Shown piece by piece: positions 1-7,223 of a stretch of DNA of 37,875 nt; position 1 is the first letter of the stretch; the number at the start of each line of letters is the position of its first letter. The stretch spans positions 1-37,875 of the forward strand of contig QHTD01000056.1 in NCBI GenBank assembly GCA_003220675.1. Reading direction: 5' to 3'. The stretch is from Candidatus Rokuibacteriota bacterium. GTDB lineage: Bacteria > Methylomirabilota > Methylomirabilia > Rokubacteriales > CSP1-6. The notes under the pieces are model-generated. The model did no database searches. It worked only from the letters and a program-made list of their open reading frames with translations, and was not told the origin of the DNA. A program made the translations under genes and the position numbers.

Positions 1-251
1 TGGTCGAGGCGAGCGACCATTACCGGCAGGCGCTGCAGATCAAGCCTGACTCTGCCGAAGTCCACATCATCTGGGGTACTGCGCTCGCTGACCGGGGCAG
101 GCTGGCCGAGGCGGGCGAGCACTATCGGCAGGCCCTGCGCATCAAGCCTGACCACGCCGCAGCCCAGTCCAACCTGCTCAATGTTCTCCGGCGGCTCGGC
201 ACGGGCAAGGAGGACGCGGCCCCGAGCCGCAAAGGCGAAAAGAACCAGTAG
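1..251 (+). CDS. TPR-repeat protein, C-terminal end (partial)
   Basis: The window opens inside this gene; the reading frame begins at base 3 and runs 82 codons to a TAG. Two tetratricopeptide units are visible, each with the pattern HYRQAL-x-IKPD, and the two copies are also close at DNA level. After the repeats the protein ends in a charged tail rich in Lys, Arg and Glu. TPR units form helical hairpins that bind other proteins; nothing visible here tells the partner or the enzyme domain, if any, that precedes them. It converges on the dioxygenase gene with 33 bp between the stops. Real coding sequence is certain from the repeat pattern; the function is unknown. Confidence 0.8.
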   Translation, partial: VEASDHYRQALQIKPDSAEVHIIWGTALADRGRLAEAGEHYRQALRIKPDHAAAQSNLLNVLRRLGTGKEDAAPSRKGEKNQ

Positions 252-284
252 TGTAGCCCCGCCGGGCCTTCTTACGTGGCGCGA

Positions 285-1256
285 CTAACCGTGGAAGGTC
301 CGGCGCCCTTCGTTGCGGTGCCACAAGCGAATCAGGTGGCGCTTGAGGTGCGGCTCCTCGGCATCCTTGAACCTCGTGCGACTGTGGGCGACGCAAAGAT
401 TGTTGAGGTACTGGATCTGTCCCCTCTCGATCGTGAACTCCACCCGGACCTCTGGCGAGTCGGCGATCGCGCGCATTCCGGCCAGGGCCTCTCGTCCCTC
501 GCGATCCAATGGCGCGCCCGTCAGGGCCTCGGCGTTCCCGATCAGGGTCTCGTTGTAGCGAGCCACGAGGTCCCGGCCGGCCGAGTGGAACACCGGCTGC
601 CACGCGACCTTGTCGTCACCGGGCGCATGCTCGGCCTGCCGGTCCCAGGGGAACGGACGATAGAGCCGCGGGAGGAGGTCAGGATGTCGGCGCCGCAGCT
701 CGTTGTGCACCGTGGCGAGGCTGACGACCTGGCTCACCCCGCCCTCGCGCGCCGGGCGCAGGCAGAGCAGCCCGACGCGCTCGGGAGGGAGTGCGAGCCA
801 CGGAGCGTCGGTGTGGAACTGAAGCTCCAGGTTGGTCACCGAGCGGCGCACCCCGTACTCGAGCGCCTTCCCCGTGTCCCGGACGTCGTAGATCATCGTG
901 CCGTCCCACTTCTGCGCGACCGGCCGGCCGAGGAGCGACCCCAGCAACCAGTAGAGCGCGCAGTTCTCGTCCGCCGAGAAACGCTCCACCGGGATGCGGT
1001 CGATCACGGCGAGCCCGATGGAGTGACGCAGCTTCCGATTCACCGCGGTCATTACCGCCGCGCACGCCGACAGGGCGAACTGCGCCGGCGAGAGAAGCAG
1101 AAGCGGCAGCGGATCGCGGCGGAGTCTCTGGAGCGCCTGCTCTAGCTCGTCCACGGCGGCCCTCGGGAAGGGCACCATCCAGTCGGACTCCGAGATCGTG
1201 CCCTGCACCCAGGCGCGCCGGCCACGAACTTCGGGAGCGAGCAGGACGGTTGTCAG
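285..1256 (-). CDS. TauD/TfdA-family Fe(II)/2-oxoglutarate dioxygenase, probable CTG start
   Basis: Members of this family hydroxylate small organic substrates with O2 and 2-oxoglutarate. Counting from the conventional GTG at 1208, the iron-binding HxD is H132/D134 (FHTDAPW), the distal His is H275 (VAHSR) and the 2-oxoglutarate Arg lies in RHLIRLW near the C-terminus. The first usual start is that GTG, but conserved-looking sequence continues upstream in frame (APEVRGRRAW, typical of the N-terminus of this family) with no ATG, GTG or TTG before a stop. A CTG at 1254-1256 has an excellent Shine-Dalgarno, GGAGGTGA, six bases upstream, and overlaps the TGA of a permease remnant as CTGA. I therefore extend the gene to that CTG. 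An indel in the CCCC run, joining the frame to an upstream ATG at 1269, is the alternative. The substrate cannot be read from sequence. Confidence 0.82.
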   Translation of the reverse strand: MTTVLLAPEVRGRRAWVQGTISESDWMVPFPRAAVDELEQALQRLRRDPLPLLLLSPAQFALSACAAVMTAVNRKLRHSIGLAVIDRIPVERFSADENCALYWLLGSLLGRPVAQKWDGTMIYDVRDTGKALEYGVRRSVTNLELQFHTDAPWLALPPERVGLLCLRPAREGGVSQVVSLATVHNELRRRHPDLLPRLYRPFPWDRQAEHAPGDDKVAWQPVFHSAGRDLVARYNETLIGNAEALTGAPLDREGREALAGMRAIADSPEVRVEFTIERGQIQYLNNLCVAHSRTRFKDAEEPHLKRHLIRLWHRNEGRRTFHG

Positions 1257-1348
1257 GGGTCACCTCCATTGCCGAGAAGCCCCTCGGGACGTCCGAGGAG
1301 TACCACGATGATGAGCAGGAACGCGAGCGTGCTCTTATGCGGGACCGT
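1253..1348 (-). pseudogene. Remnant of a branched-chain amino acid permease (LivH/LivM-like) 3' end
   Basis: An open stretch of 31 codons ends in TGA at 1253. It reads as one hydrophobic helix followed by a short tail (STLAFLLIIVVLLGRPEGLLG), the usual C-terminal ending of LivH/LivM permeases, where RPQGL or RPEGL follows the last transmembrane segment. The frame is closed by a TAG just upstream, so the rest of the permease is gone. The following dioxygenase gene overlaps its stop by 4 nt (CTGA). The recognition rests on a short motif, so the family is likely but not certain. Confidence 0.5.
1260..1267 (-). promoter_or_regulatory. Shine-Dalgarno supporting the CTG start of the dioxygenase gene
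   Basis: On the minus strand the sequence reads GGAGGTGA, followed by CCC and then CTG. The spacing from GGAGG to CTG is six bases, close to ideal. It also sits inside the last codons of the livH-like remnant, as expected if the two genes were once translationally coupled. Confidence 0.55.
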
Positions 1349-1366
1349 CTAACCCCGGATCACCAG

Positions 1367-2245
1367 TCACTTGAGGAACGCGACGATGACCGGGACGACC
1401 TGTTCGGTGGCCTCCTCCATGAGCCAGTGACCGGAGTTCTTCACCACGGTGCCGGACACATTGGTCGCGACCATCTTCGCTTGGTCGATGAGGAACGTGC
1501 CAGAGGCCTTCTCACCAGTAAGGACGAGGAAGGGCATGTTCAGTCTGGTTGCCGAAAATGCTGCGAAGTGCTTGGCGTCCTGCTCGAAGGTCTTGAAATA
1601 CTCGAAGCCCGCCCGCATGCCGTCCGCTCGCGCGTAGGCTGCGGCGTAGATTCGACGATCCGGGTCGGGTACCGACTTGGTCTTGTCGGCGGCGAAGTCA
1701 TTCCAAAAGTGTTCGAAGTAGAGGCGTTCCCGCCCCTTGACCAACGCGAGGGGCGTGGGGCCATAGAAGTGAAAGTGCCAGAGGTCGCGCAGCAGCCAGA
1801 CGTCCTTCCAATTGCCGACACCCGGTAAGAACGCGTCCATCAGGACGACCTTGCTGACCTCCGCGGGATACTGTGCCGCGTATGCATACGCCACCATCAG
1901 ACCGATGTCGTGCCCAACCACCTGCACCTGTTCATAGCCGAGCTGATGCACGAGACCTCGAATGTCCTTTGCCAGCGTCTTCTTGTCGTACCCATCCTGC
2001 GTGCGTTCAGAGCCTCCTGCGCCGCGCAGGTCGGGAGCGATCACGGTGTGGGACATCGCAAGCAAGGGCATCAGCGGCGTCCACATGTGGCTCGTCTGGG
2101 CGTAGCCGTGGATCAGGACGACCACCGACCCGCGGCCCCCGATCTTGTAGTTGATTCTCACCCCGTTCACGTTGGCGCTCTTTTCGGTGAACCCCTTGGG
2201 CAGGCGAGCGGCCAGCGCGATCTTGCCTGTGAGTTTCTTTGGCAT
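1367..2245 (-). CDS. alpha/beta hydrolase, epoxide hydrolase / haloalkane dehalogenase type
   Basis: A 292-residue alpha/beta-hydrolase fold protein. The oxyanion segment HGYAQTSHMW is near residue 46, followed by PDLRGAGGSE near 71. The nucleophile elbow is GHDIG with Asp113, so it belongs with epoxide hydrolases and dehalogenases that use Asp, not with Ser esterases. The catalytic His is in SGHWLMEE near the C-terminus. I chose the ATG at 2245 (MPKKLTG) rather than the longer track ORF, because it follows a purine-rich GAAGGAAAG ribosome site and avoids overlapping dinB. No signal peptide is seen. Its codon choice is visibly less GC-biased than its neighbours and it lies exactly where a livH-like gene is cut, so it may have been acquired by insertion. 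The substrate is unknown. Confidence 0.85.
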   Translation of the reverse strand: MPKKLTGKIALAARLPKGFTEKSANVNGVRINYKIGGRGSVVVLIHGYAQTSHMWTPLMPLLAMSHTVIAPDLRGAGGSERTQDGYDKKTLAKDIRGLVHQLGYEQVQVVGHDIGLMVAYAYAAQYPAEVSKVVLMDAFLPGVGNWKDVWLLRDLWHFHFYGPTPLALVKGRERLYFEHFWNDFAADKTKSVPDPDRRIYAAAYARADGMRAGFEYFKTFEQDAKHFAAFSATRLNMPFLVLTGEKASGTFLIDQAKMVATNVSGTVVKNSGHWLMEEATEQVVPVIVAFLK

Positions 2246-2279
2246 TGTCTTCTTTCCTTCCGTCTCTCGCGGGCGGTCT

Positions 2280-3431
2280 CTAACCGGGCGGCCGCACATC
2301 GCGCTTCGGCGGCAGCAGGGTCGCGGGGATCACGGCGCCCTCGCCGAAGCGCTCTGTGAGCCGGTCAACCACCCGCGCGAGCCGTTCGCGGCGCACGGCG
2401 TGGGGATCGAAGAGCCCGAGCTGGCCCACGCCCGCAGGCCCGAGGCGCCCCGCCGAGAGGCCGATGAGCCGCACCGGGCGTGTCACCCGCTCGCGCTCCA
2501 ACAGCACGCGCGCCCGGCGGTAGAGCTCGAGCCCGTCCTGCGTCGGCTCCCCCGTGGCACTCCGGGTATGCGTCTCGAAGGGCGCCAATCGGAGCTTGAG
2601 CGTGATGCGCGCGGCCGCGAAGCCCCCTTCTCTCAACTCGGCGGCGACCCGTTCGGCCTGGGCTCTGAGCGTCGTCCTGAAGAGCTCGGCGTCCGTGCAG
2701 TCAGCGTCGAATGTTTCCTCGGCCCCGACAGACTTCGGCAGACCGAAGGGCTCGACGGGACGGTCGTCGCGGCCGAACGCGAGGTCGTGCAGGTGCTCGC
2801 CGTGCTTTCCGAACCGCCTCGCCAGGACGGAGCGCGGCATCGTCTGAAGCCGGCCGATCGTGGCAAGGCCAAGGTCTCCGAGGGCCTTCGCCGTCACGCG
2901 GCCGACTCCCCAGATCAGATCAACGGGGAGCGGCGCGAGGAAGCGTGCCTCCCCGCCTGCGGCGACCGCGACGAGGCCGTCGGGTTTTTGGAGGTCGGAG
3001 GCGACCTTCGCGACGAACTTGTTCGCGGCGAGGCCGGCAGAGGCGGTCAGCTGCGTCTCGTCGCGGATCCGTTGTTTGATCCGTCGCACGGCCTCGAGCG
3101 GACTCCCGAAGAGGGACTCGGTCCCCGTGAGGTCGATGAACGCCTCGTCCACCGATACGGGCTCGACGAGCGGCGAGAAGTCGGCCAGGATGCCCATGAT
3201 CTGCACGGAGACTGCCCGGTACTTGGCCATGTCCACCGGGAGGAAGGCGGCGTGCGGGCAGAGCCTGGCTGCGCGGGAGATCGGCATCGCCGAGCGGACG
3301 CCGAAGCGGCGCGCCTCGTAGGACGCTGCCGAGACCACGCCACGCCCCTTCGGATCGGCACCGACGATGACCGGCCGCCCCCGCAAGTCGGGCTGATCGC
3401 GCTGCTCGACCGACGCGTAGAAGGCGTCCAT
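2280..3431 (-). CDS. dinB: DNA polymerase IV (Y-family, DinB)
   Basis: Error-prone translesion polymerase. The visible signatures are DAFYASVEQRD at the N-terminus, the catalytic SVDEAFIDLT near residue 93, helix-hairpin-helix residues around WGVGRVTAKAL, and a little-finger domain toward the C-terminus; it ends in a basic PPKRDVRPPG tail. The first ATG of the frame is at 3431, but in Y-family enzymes the first metal-binding Asp is the D of the HVD that comes immediately before this Met. Here the codons for AIAHVD are present upstream in frame, with no ATG, GTG or TTG before a TGA. Translation must therefore begin further upstream, for example at a CTG about 24 codons up preceded by GAGGG, or there is a sequence error. 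Coordinates given are the conservative ATG. Confidence 0.9.
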   Translation of the reverse strand: MDAFYASVEQRDQPDLRGRPVIVGADPKGRGVVSAASYEARRFGVRSAMPISRAARLCPHAAFLPVDMAKYRAVSVQIMGILADFSPLVEPVSVDEAFIDLTGTESLFGSPLEAVRRIKQRIRDETQLTASAGLAANKFVAKVASDLQKPDGLVAVAAGGEARFLAPLPVDLIWGVGRVTAKALGDLGLATIGRLQTMPRSVLARRFGKHGEHLHDLAFGRDDRPVEPFGLPKSVGAEETFDADCTDAELFRTTLRAQAERVAAELREGGFAAARITLKLRLAPFETHTRSATGEPTQDGLELYRRARVLLERERVTRPVRLIGLSAGRLGPAGVGQLGLFDPHAVRRERLARVVDRLTERFGEGAVIPATLLPPKRDVRPPG

Positions 3432-3570
3432 ATCGACATGTGCGATCGCTCGGATGGACGCGGCGCCGGGGCCGGGCTGCGCGCTCGGAGACCCGTGTCT
3501 CAGGGAAAGGCCCTCGCGCGCGGCTCAGCGAGCGTGATCGAGGAGCACACGCCCCGGGCGCGTCGGAGAG

Positions 3571-4134
3571 TCACGCACGGGCGAGACCGATCTCGGAGGC
3601 GACGCCGGCGAGCGCGGCGATGACGAATGCGATGTGCTCGTCGAGATCGACGCCGAGCTCGGCGGCGCCGCGGTAGACGTCGTCGCGGTTGACGGTGCGC
3701 GCGAACGCCTTGTCCTTGAGCTTCTTCCGGACCGAGGGCGGCTCGAGCCCGGTGATGACGCGGCCGGGGCGAACGAGCGCCACCGCGTGGACGAAGCCCG
3801 ATAGCTCGTCGCACGCGTAGAGGGCCCGGTCGAGGAGCGAGACGCGGGGCATCCCGGAGTAGTCCGCGTGGGCGAGAACCGCGTAGACGATCTGGAGCGG
3901 CACGCCGCGGACCAGGAGAATTTCGCCGCCCTTCATGGGGTGGTGCGGGCCGCGCGGGTGCACCTCGTAGTCGAAGTCGTGGAGCATGCCCGCCACCCCC
4001 CACGTGTCCGGATCCTCGCCGTGCTTCGCCGCGTAGGCCCGCATCGAGGCCTCGACGGCGCGGGCGTGCTTGCGGAGGCTGTCGCTCTTGGTGAACTCGG
4101 TGAGGATCGACCAGGCGCGCTCGCGGGGGATCAC
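3571..4134 (-). CDS. HD-domain phosphohydrolase-like protein
   Basis: The protein carries the HD signature: KHARAV near the N-terminus, MLHDFDYE with the HD pair, then HADY and a later Asp in LYACDELSG. HD proteins are metal-dependent phosphohydrolases, often acting on nucleotides; the exact substrate is not evident. The track begins at a GTG at 4161, but the GTG at 4134 fits better because it overlaps the TGA of the preceding helix-turn-helix gene as GTGA, the same 4-nt junction used by the next gene pair upstream. That gives 187 residues beginning VIPRERAW. It is the last gene of the nifS-iscU-like-cysE-HTH-HD run. Confidence 0.82.
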   Translation of the reverse strand: MIPRERAWSILTEFTKSDSLRKHARAVEASMRAYAAKHGEDPDTWGVAGMLHDFDYEVHPRGPHHPMKGGEILLVRGVPLQIVYAVLAHADYSGMPRVSLLDRALYACDELSGFVHAVALVRPGRVITGLEPPSVRKKLKDKAFARTVNRDDVYRGAAELGVDLDEHIAFVIAALAGVASEIGLARA

Positions 4135-4310
4135 GTGCGCCGCTGCTGCTGGCTCCGCCACTTGTCGATCGACTTTTTCGAGAACACCCAGCTTCCCTCG
4201 TGCTGGAGCGACGGGATGCGGCGCTCCGTTGCGAGCCGCGCCAGGGTCGTCTCGTCCATCGCGAGGTACGTCGAGGCTTCCTTGAGGCTCAGAACGTCCT
4301 TCGGGGTCAC
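4131..4310 (-). CDS. Small helix-turn-helix (excisionase/MerR-like) DNA-binding protein
   Basis: This 59-residue gene is absent from the ORF track. It starts at a GTG that overlaps the cysE stop as GTGA and ends at a TGA that overlaps the next gene as GTGA. The sequence [28 protein letters not shown] is the classic layout of the helix_turn_helix excisionase family (LxxxEAAxYLxxxxxTLxRLxxxxxIP), followed by [13 protein letters not shown], the wing strand and the usual DxW end. It is a compact one-domain DNA-binding protein. Position suggests a regulatory role for the sulfur gene run, but no target site is visible. Confidence 0.8.
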   Translation of the reverse strand: MTPKDVLSLKEASTYLAMDETTLARLATERRIPSLQHEGSWVFSKKSIDKWRSQQQRRT

Positions 4311-4969
4311 GGGCGCTCCTCCTCCATCTTCTTTCGCAGCGTCTCGAGCTCGGCCTCCAGCGTGCGGATCCGCTCGGCGAGCTGCTCGATCCCCTTGCTC
4401 AAGGGGTCCGGAAGGTCCGTCTGGTTGAGGTCGATCTCCCCCGCGACCCGCCGACCGTCGCGATATGTTACCCGGCCCGGAACGCCCACGACAACGGAGT
4501 TCGGCGGCACCTCGCGGACGACCACGGAGCCGGCGCCGATGCGGCTGCCGTCGCCGATCTTGAACCCGCCGATGATCTTGGCGCCGGCGCCGACGACGAC
4601 GTTGTTCCCGAGGGTGGGGTGGCGCTTCTCGCGCTTGAGGCTCGTCCCCGCCAGGCTCACGCCCTGGTAGATCGTCACGTTCTCTCCTACCTCTGAGGTC
4701 TCACCGATCACGACGCCCATGCCGTGGTCGATGAAGAGGCCGGGTCCGAGCTTCGCCGCCGGGTGGATCTCGATGCCGGTGAGGAACCGCTCGACGTGCG
4801 AGATGAACCGCGCCGTCGTCGGCCAGCCGCGGTTCCACAACCGGTGCGCCAGCCGGTGGAAGGCGAGCGCGTGCACGCCCGGGTAGCAGAGCAGCACCTC
4901 GAGCGCCGAGCGGGCGGCCGGGTCGCGCTCGCGCACCGCTCGGACGTCACGGCGGAGGGCGTCAAACAT
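4307..4969 (-). CDS. cysE: Serine O-acetyltransferase
   Basis: Makes O-acetylserine from serine and acetyl-CoA, the acceptor for sulfide in cysteine synthesis. This is the short form, 220 residues. It has an N-terminal helical region, then the left-handed beta-helix with hexapeptide repeats; [11 protein letters not shown] holds the catalytic His/Asp region, and [15 protein letters not shown] and [19 protein letters not shown] follow. The tail ([22 protein letters not shown]) looks like a coiled coil rather than the usual feedback-sensing CysE tail. It overlaps the upstream IscU-like gene by 8 nt and the downstream HTH gene by 4 nt. Lying behind a cysteine desulfurase, it probably replenishes the cysteine that the desulfurase consumes. 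Confidence 0.92.
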   Translation of the reverse strand: MFDALRRDVRAVRERDPAARSALEVLLCYPGVHALAFHRLAHRLWNRGWPTTARFISHVERFLTGIEIHPAAKLGPGLFIDHGMGVVIGETSEVGENVTIYQGVSLAGTSLKREKRHPTLGNNVVVGAGAKIIGGFKIGDGSRIGAGSVVVREVPPNSVVVGVPGRVTYRDGRRVAGEIDLNQTDLPDPLSKGIEQLAERIRTLEAELETLRKKMEEERP

Positions 4970-5342
4970 GACGCCGCCCTCGGCTCAGATGATCACGGGC
5001 GGCCGCCCGGAGCGCGCCCGCGGCGATCTCGGCCGCGTGCTTGCGGTCCTGGGGCAGCCACTCGAGGGCCCCCTCGATCTCCTCCGCCTCGAGGTGGCCG
5101 AGGTCGTCCACGGTCCGCCCCCGGCAGAGCTCGCTCGCGACGCTCGCCGCCGCGATCGTCGGGCCGCACCCGTAGGTCTGGAAGCGCACCTCGACCGCCC
5201 GGCCGTCGCACACGCGCAGGAAGAAGCGCGTGAGGTCGCCGCAGCCCTCGTACTCGTCCTCGCCGATGCCGTCGGGGTCGCGCATGAGGCCCGCGTTGCG
5301 GGGGTTGAGGAAATGGTCCACGAGCGTCGGGCTATACCTCAT
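4962..5342 (-). CDS. IscU/NifU-N-like scaffold protein lacking the third cluster cysteine
   Basis: A 126-residue IscU-fold protein, starting [16 protein letters not shown] at an ATG that overlaps the nifS stop as ATGA. Aligned by eye with the IscU of the ISC operon, the first Cys and Asp are kept (EGCGD, C34/D36) and the second Cys is kept (YGCG, C59). The third, expected in HC(S/T), is Ala103 ([10 protein letters not shown]). The LPPVK motif that HscA reads is also lost (LPQDR). The third Cys is a main sulfur acceptor and cluster ligand in IscU, so this protein probably cannot build a normal [2Fe-2S] cluster alone. It could act as a partner or modulator of the adjacent NifS. The fold assignment is firm; the role is open. 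Confidence 0.85.
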   Translation of the reverse strand: MRYSPTLVDHFLNPRNAGLMRDPDGIGEDEYEGCGDLTRFFLRVCDGRAVEVRFQTYGCGPTIAAASVASELCRGRTVDDLGHLEAEEIEGALEWLPQDRKHAAEIAAGALRAAARDHLSRGRRHV

Positions 5343-6496
5343 GCGGCGCCGACGGGCATCGCCTGCCGGAGCTTCCGCACGAGCGGCTCCACGCACTCGA
5401 TCACGTAGTCGATGTCTTCTGCCGTCGTCGAACGGCCGAGCGAGCAGCGCACGGCGCCCATCGCCCAGTCGAGCGGGACACCCATCGCCACGAGCACGTG
5501 CGACGGCTCGATGTTGCCCGCGGTGCATGCCGAGCCGGCCGACACGCCGATGCCCTTGAGATCGAGCCCGAGGACGATGGATTCCGACTCGACGTGTCGG
5601 ACGAGGAAGCTCGCCGTGCCGGGCAGCCGCTGGGTCGGGTGGCCGGAGAGCCGCACCTCGGGCACGCGCGCGCAGACGCCGTCGATCAGGCGGTCCCGCA
5701 GTGCGGTGACGCGCTCGGCCTCCGCGTGCATGTCACGCGCCCGCACCTCCACCGCCTTGCCGAGGCCGACGATTCCGGGCACGTTCTCCGTGCCCGCGCG
5801 CCGCCTCCGCTCGTGCTCGCCGCCGTGCTGGATCGCGACCATGCGGGTGCCCTTGCGGATCCAGAGAGCGGCGACGCCCTTGGGTCCATAGATCTTGTGG
5901 CCCGAGAAGGACAGCACATCGACCCCGAAGGCGTCGAGGTCGAGAGGGACCTTGCCGAGGGTCTGGACGGCGTCGACGTGGAGCGGGATCCCGTGCTCGC
6001 GCGCGATGCGGCCGATCGCCGCGATCGGCTGGATCGTCCCCACCTCGCTGTTGGCGTGCATGATGCTGATCGCGATCGTGTCGGGCCGGATGGCGCGGCG
6101 GACGTCATCGGGATTCACCATCCCATGCTCGTCGACTCCGACGTAGGCGACGTCGAATCCCTGCGCCTCGAGCGCCTGGCACGTCCGGAGCACGGCGTGG
6201 TGCTCGACCTTCGACGTGATGAGGTGGCCTTTGCCGCGCGCGGCCGCGAGCCCCTTCACCGCGAAGTTGTCCGACTCCGTCCCGCCCGAGGTGAACACGA
6301 TCTCCTGGGGCGAGACGCGGAGGAAGCGCGCCACCCGTTCCCGGGCGCGGTCGACGCCGTCCCGTGCCTCGCGTCCGAAGGCGTGGATGCTCGAGGGGTT
6401 GCCGAAGATCTCCGAGAAATACGGGAGCATCTCAGCGACGACCTCGGGATGGATCGGGGTCGAGGCGTTGTGATCGAGGTACACGTGGCGGCTCAT
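5339..6496 (-). CDS. nifS: Cysteine desulfurase, NifS/IscS type, catalytically complete
   Basis: PLP enzyme that removes sulfur from cysteine as a protein persulfide. The protein is 385 residues from MSRHVYLDHN. I prefer this ATG over the track start five codons upstream because GGAGA precedes it at good spacing. Key residues are present: H99 in VEHHAVL, D and Q in HVDAVQT, PLP Lys201 in SFSGHKIYGPKG, and the catalytic loop Cys324 in SAGSACTAG. It heads the run nifS, IscU-like, cysE, HTH, HD, and lies 42 bp from the divergent DsrE-like gene. The IscS of the ISC operon lacks the PLP Lys, so this may be the main active desulfurase of the region. Confidence 0.93.
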   Translation of the reverse strand: MSRHVYLDHNASTPIHPEVVAEMLPYFSEIFGNPSSIHAFGREARDGVDRARERVARFLRVSPQEIVFTSGGTESDNFAVKGLAAARGKGHLITSKVEHHAVLRTCQALEAQGFDVAYVGVDEHGMVNPDDVRRAIRPDTIAISIMHANSEVGTIQPIAAIGRIAREHGIPLHVDAVQTLGKVPLDLDAFGVDVLSFSGHKIYGPKGVAALWIRKGTRMVAIQHGGEHERRRRAGTENVPGIVGLGKAVEVRARDMHAEAERVTALRDRLIDGVCARVPEVRLSGHPTQRLPGTASFLVRHVESESIVLGLDLKGIGVSAGSACTAGNIEPSHVLVAMGVPLDWAMGAVRCSLGRSTTAEDIDYVIECVEPLVRKLRQAMPVGAA

Positions 6497-6500
6497 GCGG

Positions 6501-6529
6501 TTGCTCTCCATTTCTTACGGTGCTACGCT
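6501..6529 (+). promoter_or_regulatory. Putative promoter of the DsrE-like triad
   Basis: TTGCTC (6501-6506), a 17-bp spacer and TACGCT (6524-6529) with an extended TG just before the -10. The -10 ends 9 bp before the ATG at 6539 and no Shine-Dalgarno is visible, so transcription would start at or next to the start codon (leaderless). Prediction from pattern only. Confidence 0.4.
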
Positions 6530-6538
6530 CGATCCGCG

Positions 6539-6862
6539 ATGGATCTCGCGAAGAAAAAACTTGGCGTGCTCCTGTCCACGGGCCTCGAGCATGGAAACCT
6601 CGAGACCGCGATCGGGCTGTCCGAGGCGGCACTCCACCGGGGCGCCGCCGTATACCTCTACCTCATCGACGAGGGCGTCCGCGCGCTCGACGATCCACGC
6701 ATCCGGGCCCTGCCCGAGAGCGGCGCGAAGCTGTTCGTGTGCGCGTACGGCTGCCAGAAGCGCGGGATCCCGCTGCGCGATTCGGACCGCCTCACGTACT
6801 GCGGCCTGGTCGTGCTCACCGACCTGATCAACGGCACCGATCGCTTCATCGCGCTCAACTGA
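6539..6862 (+). CDS. DsrE/TusD-like sulfurtransferase subunit
   Basis: A 107-residue protein of the DsrE/DsrF superfamily, hidden in the track inside a longer antisense-derived ORF. The true start is the ATG at 6539 (MDLAKKKLGVLLSTG). The core pattern of an N-terminal Rossmann-like strand, AAVYLYLIDEGV and then FVCAYGCQKRGI matches this family. Cys68 aligns with the sulfur-carrying Cys of TusD/DsrE (C-x7-RRG in TusD, C-x6-KRG here); Cys72 and Cys88 are additional. It is followed by a DsrF-like and a DsrH-like gene, the order of DsrEFH/TusDCB complexes that relay persulfide sulfur. Divergent from nifS, it could accept sulfur from that desulfurase. No DsrC/TusE partner is in the window. Confidence 0.82.
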   Translation: MDLAKKKLGVLLSTGLEHGNLETAIGLSEAALHRGAAVYLYLIDEGVRALDDPRIRALPESGAKLFVCAYGCQKRGIPLRDSDRLTYCGLVVLTDLINGTDRFIALN

Positions 6863-6866
6863 TCCC

Positions 6867-7223
6867 GTGGACGACAACCAGCCGGTGCTCGTGCTGATCG
6901 GGCTCGATCCGCGCGCCTCGCACCGCGCCAACGAGGCGATGCGCATCGGGCTCGGCGTCGTTTCCGGCGAGAACGAGGTGACGTTCGTGCTCCGAGGCCC
7001 GGGCGTCCACCTGCTCGACGCCGACACCGACGAGCTAGTCGACGGCGACGACATCGCGAAGTTCCGTGGCAACCTCAAGGCGCTCGGCATCCCCTTCCAC
7101 GTCGAGGAGACGGCGGTGCCCGCCGACCCCGACTGGAACGCCGACGGGCACCCCATCGTCCCCGTGAGCCTTGAGCGTATCGCCGACCTCGTCCGGCAGA
7201 GCCGGCGGGTGCTGGCGTTCTGA
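6867..7223 (+). CDS. DsrE/F-family protein (DsrF/TusC position)
   Basis: A 118-residue protein beginning at GTG, 4 bp after the DsrE-like stop. It opens with VLVLIGLDPRASHRANEAMRIGLG and then VTFVLRGPGVHLL, the DsrE/F-type Rossmann-like arrangement, and ends in DLVRQSRRVLAF. It has no cysteine, which fits TusC/DsrF, a subunit needed for the hexamer but without the sulfur-carrying residue. The middle position in the three-gene set supports this. Family membership is likely; the one-to-one naming as DsrF is inference. Confidence 0.68.
   Translation: MDDNQPVLVLIGLDPRASHRANEAMRIGLGVVSGENEVTFVLRGPGVHLLDADTDELVDGDDIAKFRGNLKALGIPFHVEETAVPADPDWNADGHPIVPVSLERIADLVRQSRRVLAF

Noticed and set aside
2151-3623. 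490-codon plus-strand ORF over dinB and others like it (e.g. 8260-10008 over hscA, 15964-17526 over the TPR gene)
   Set aside because: Long antisense frames are expected at this GC content; they lack family motifs, are Arg/Gly/Asp/His-rich, and lie over clearly real genes on the other strand.
5498-6538. N-terminal 347 codons of the 454-residue plus-strand ORF ending at 6862
   Set aside because: This part is antisense of nifS. Only the last 107 codons from the ATG at 6539 match a protein family (DsrE).
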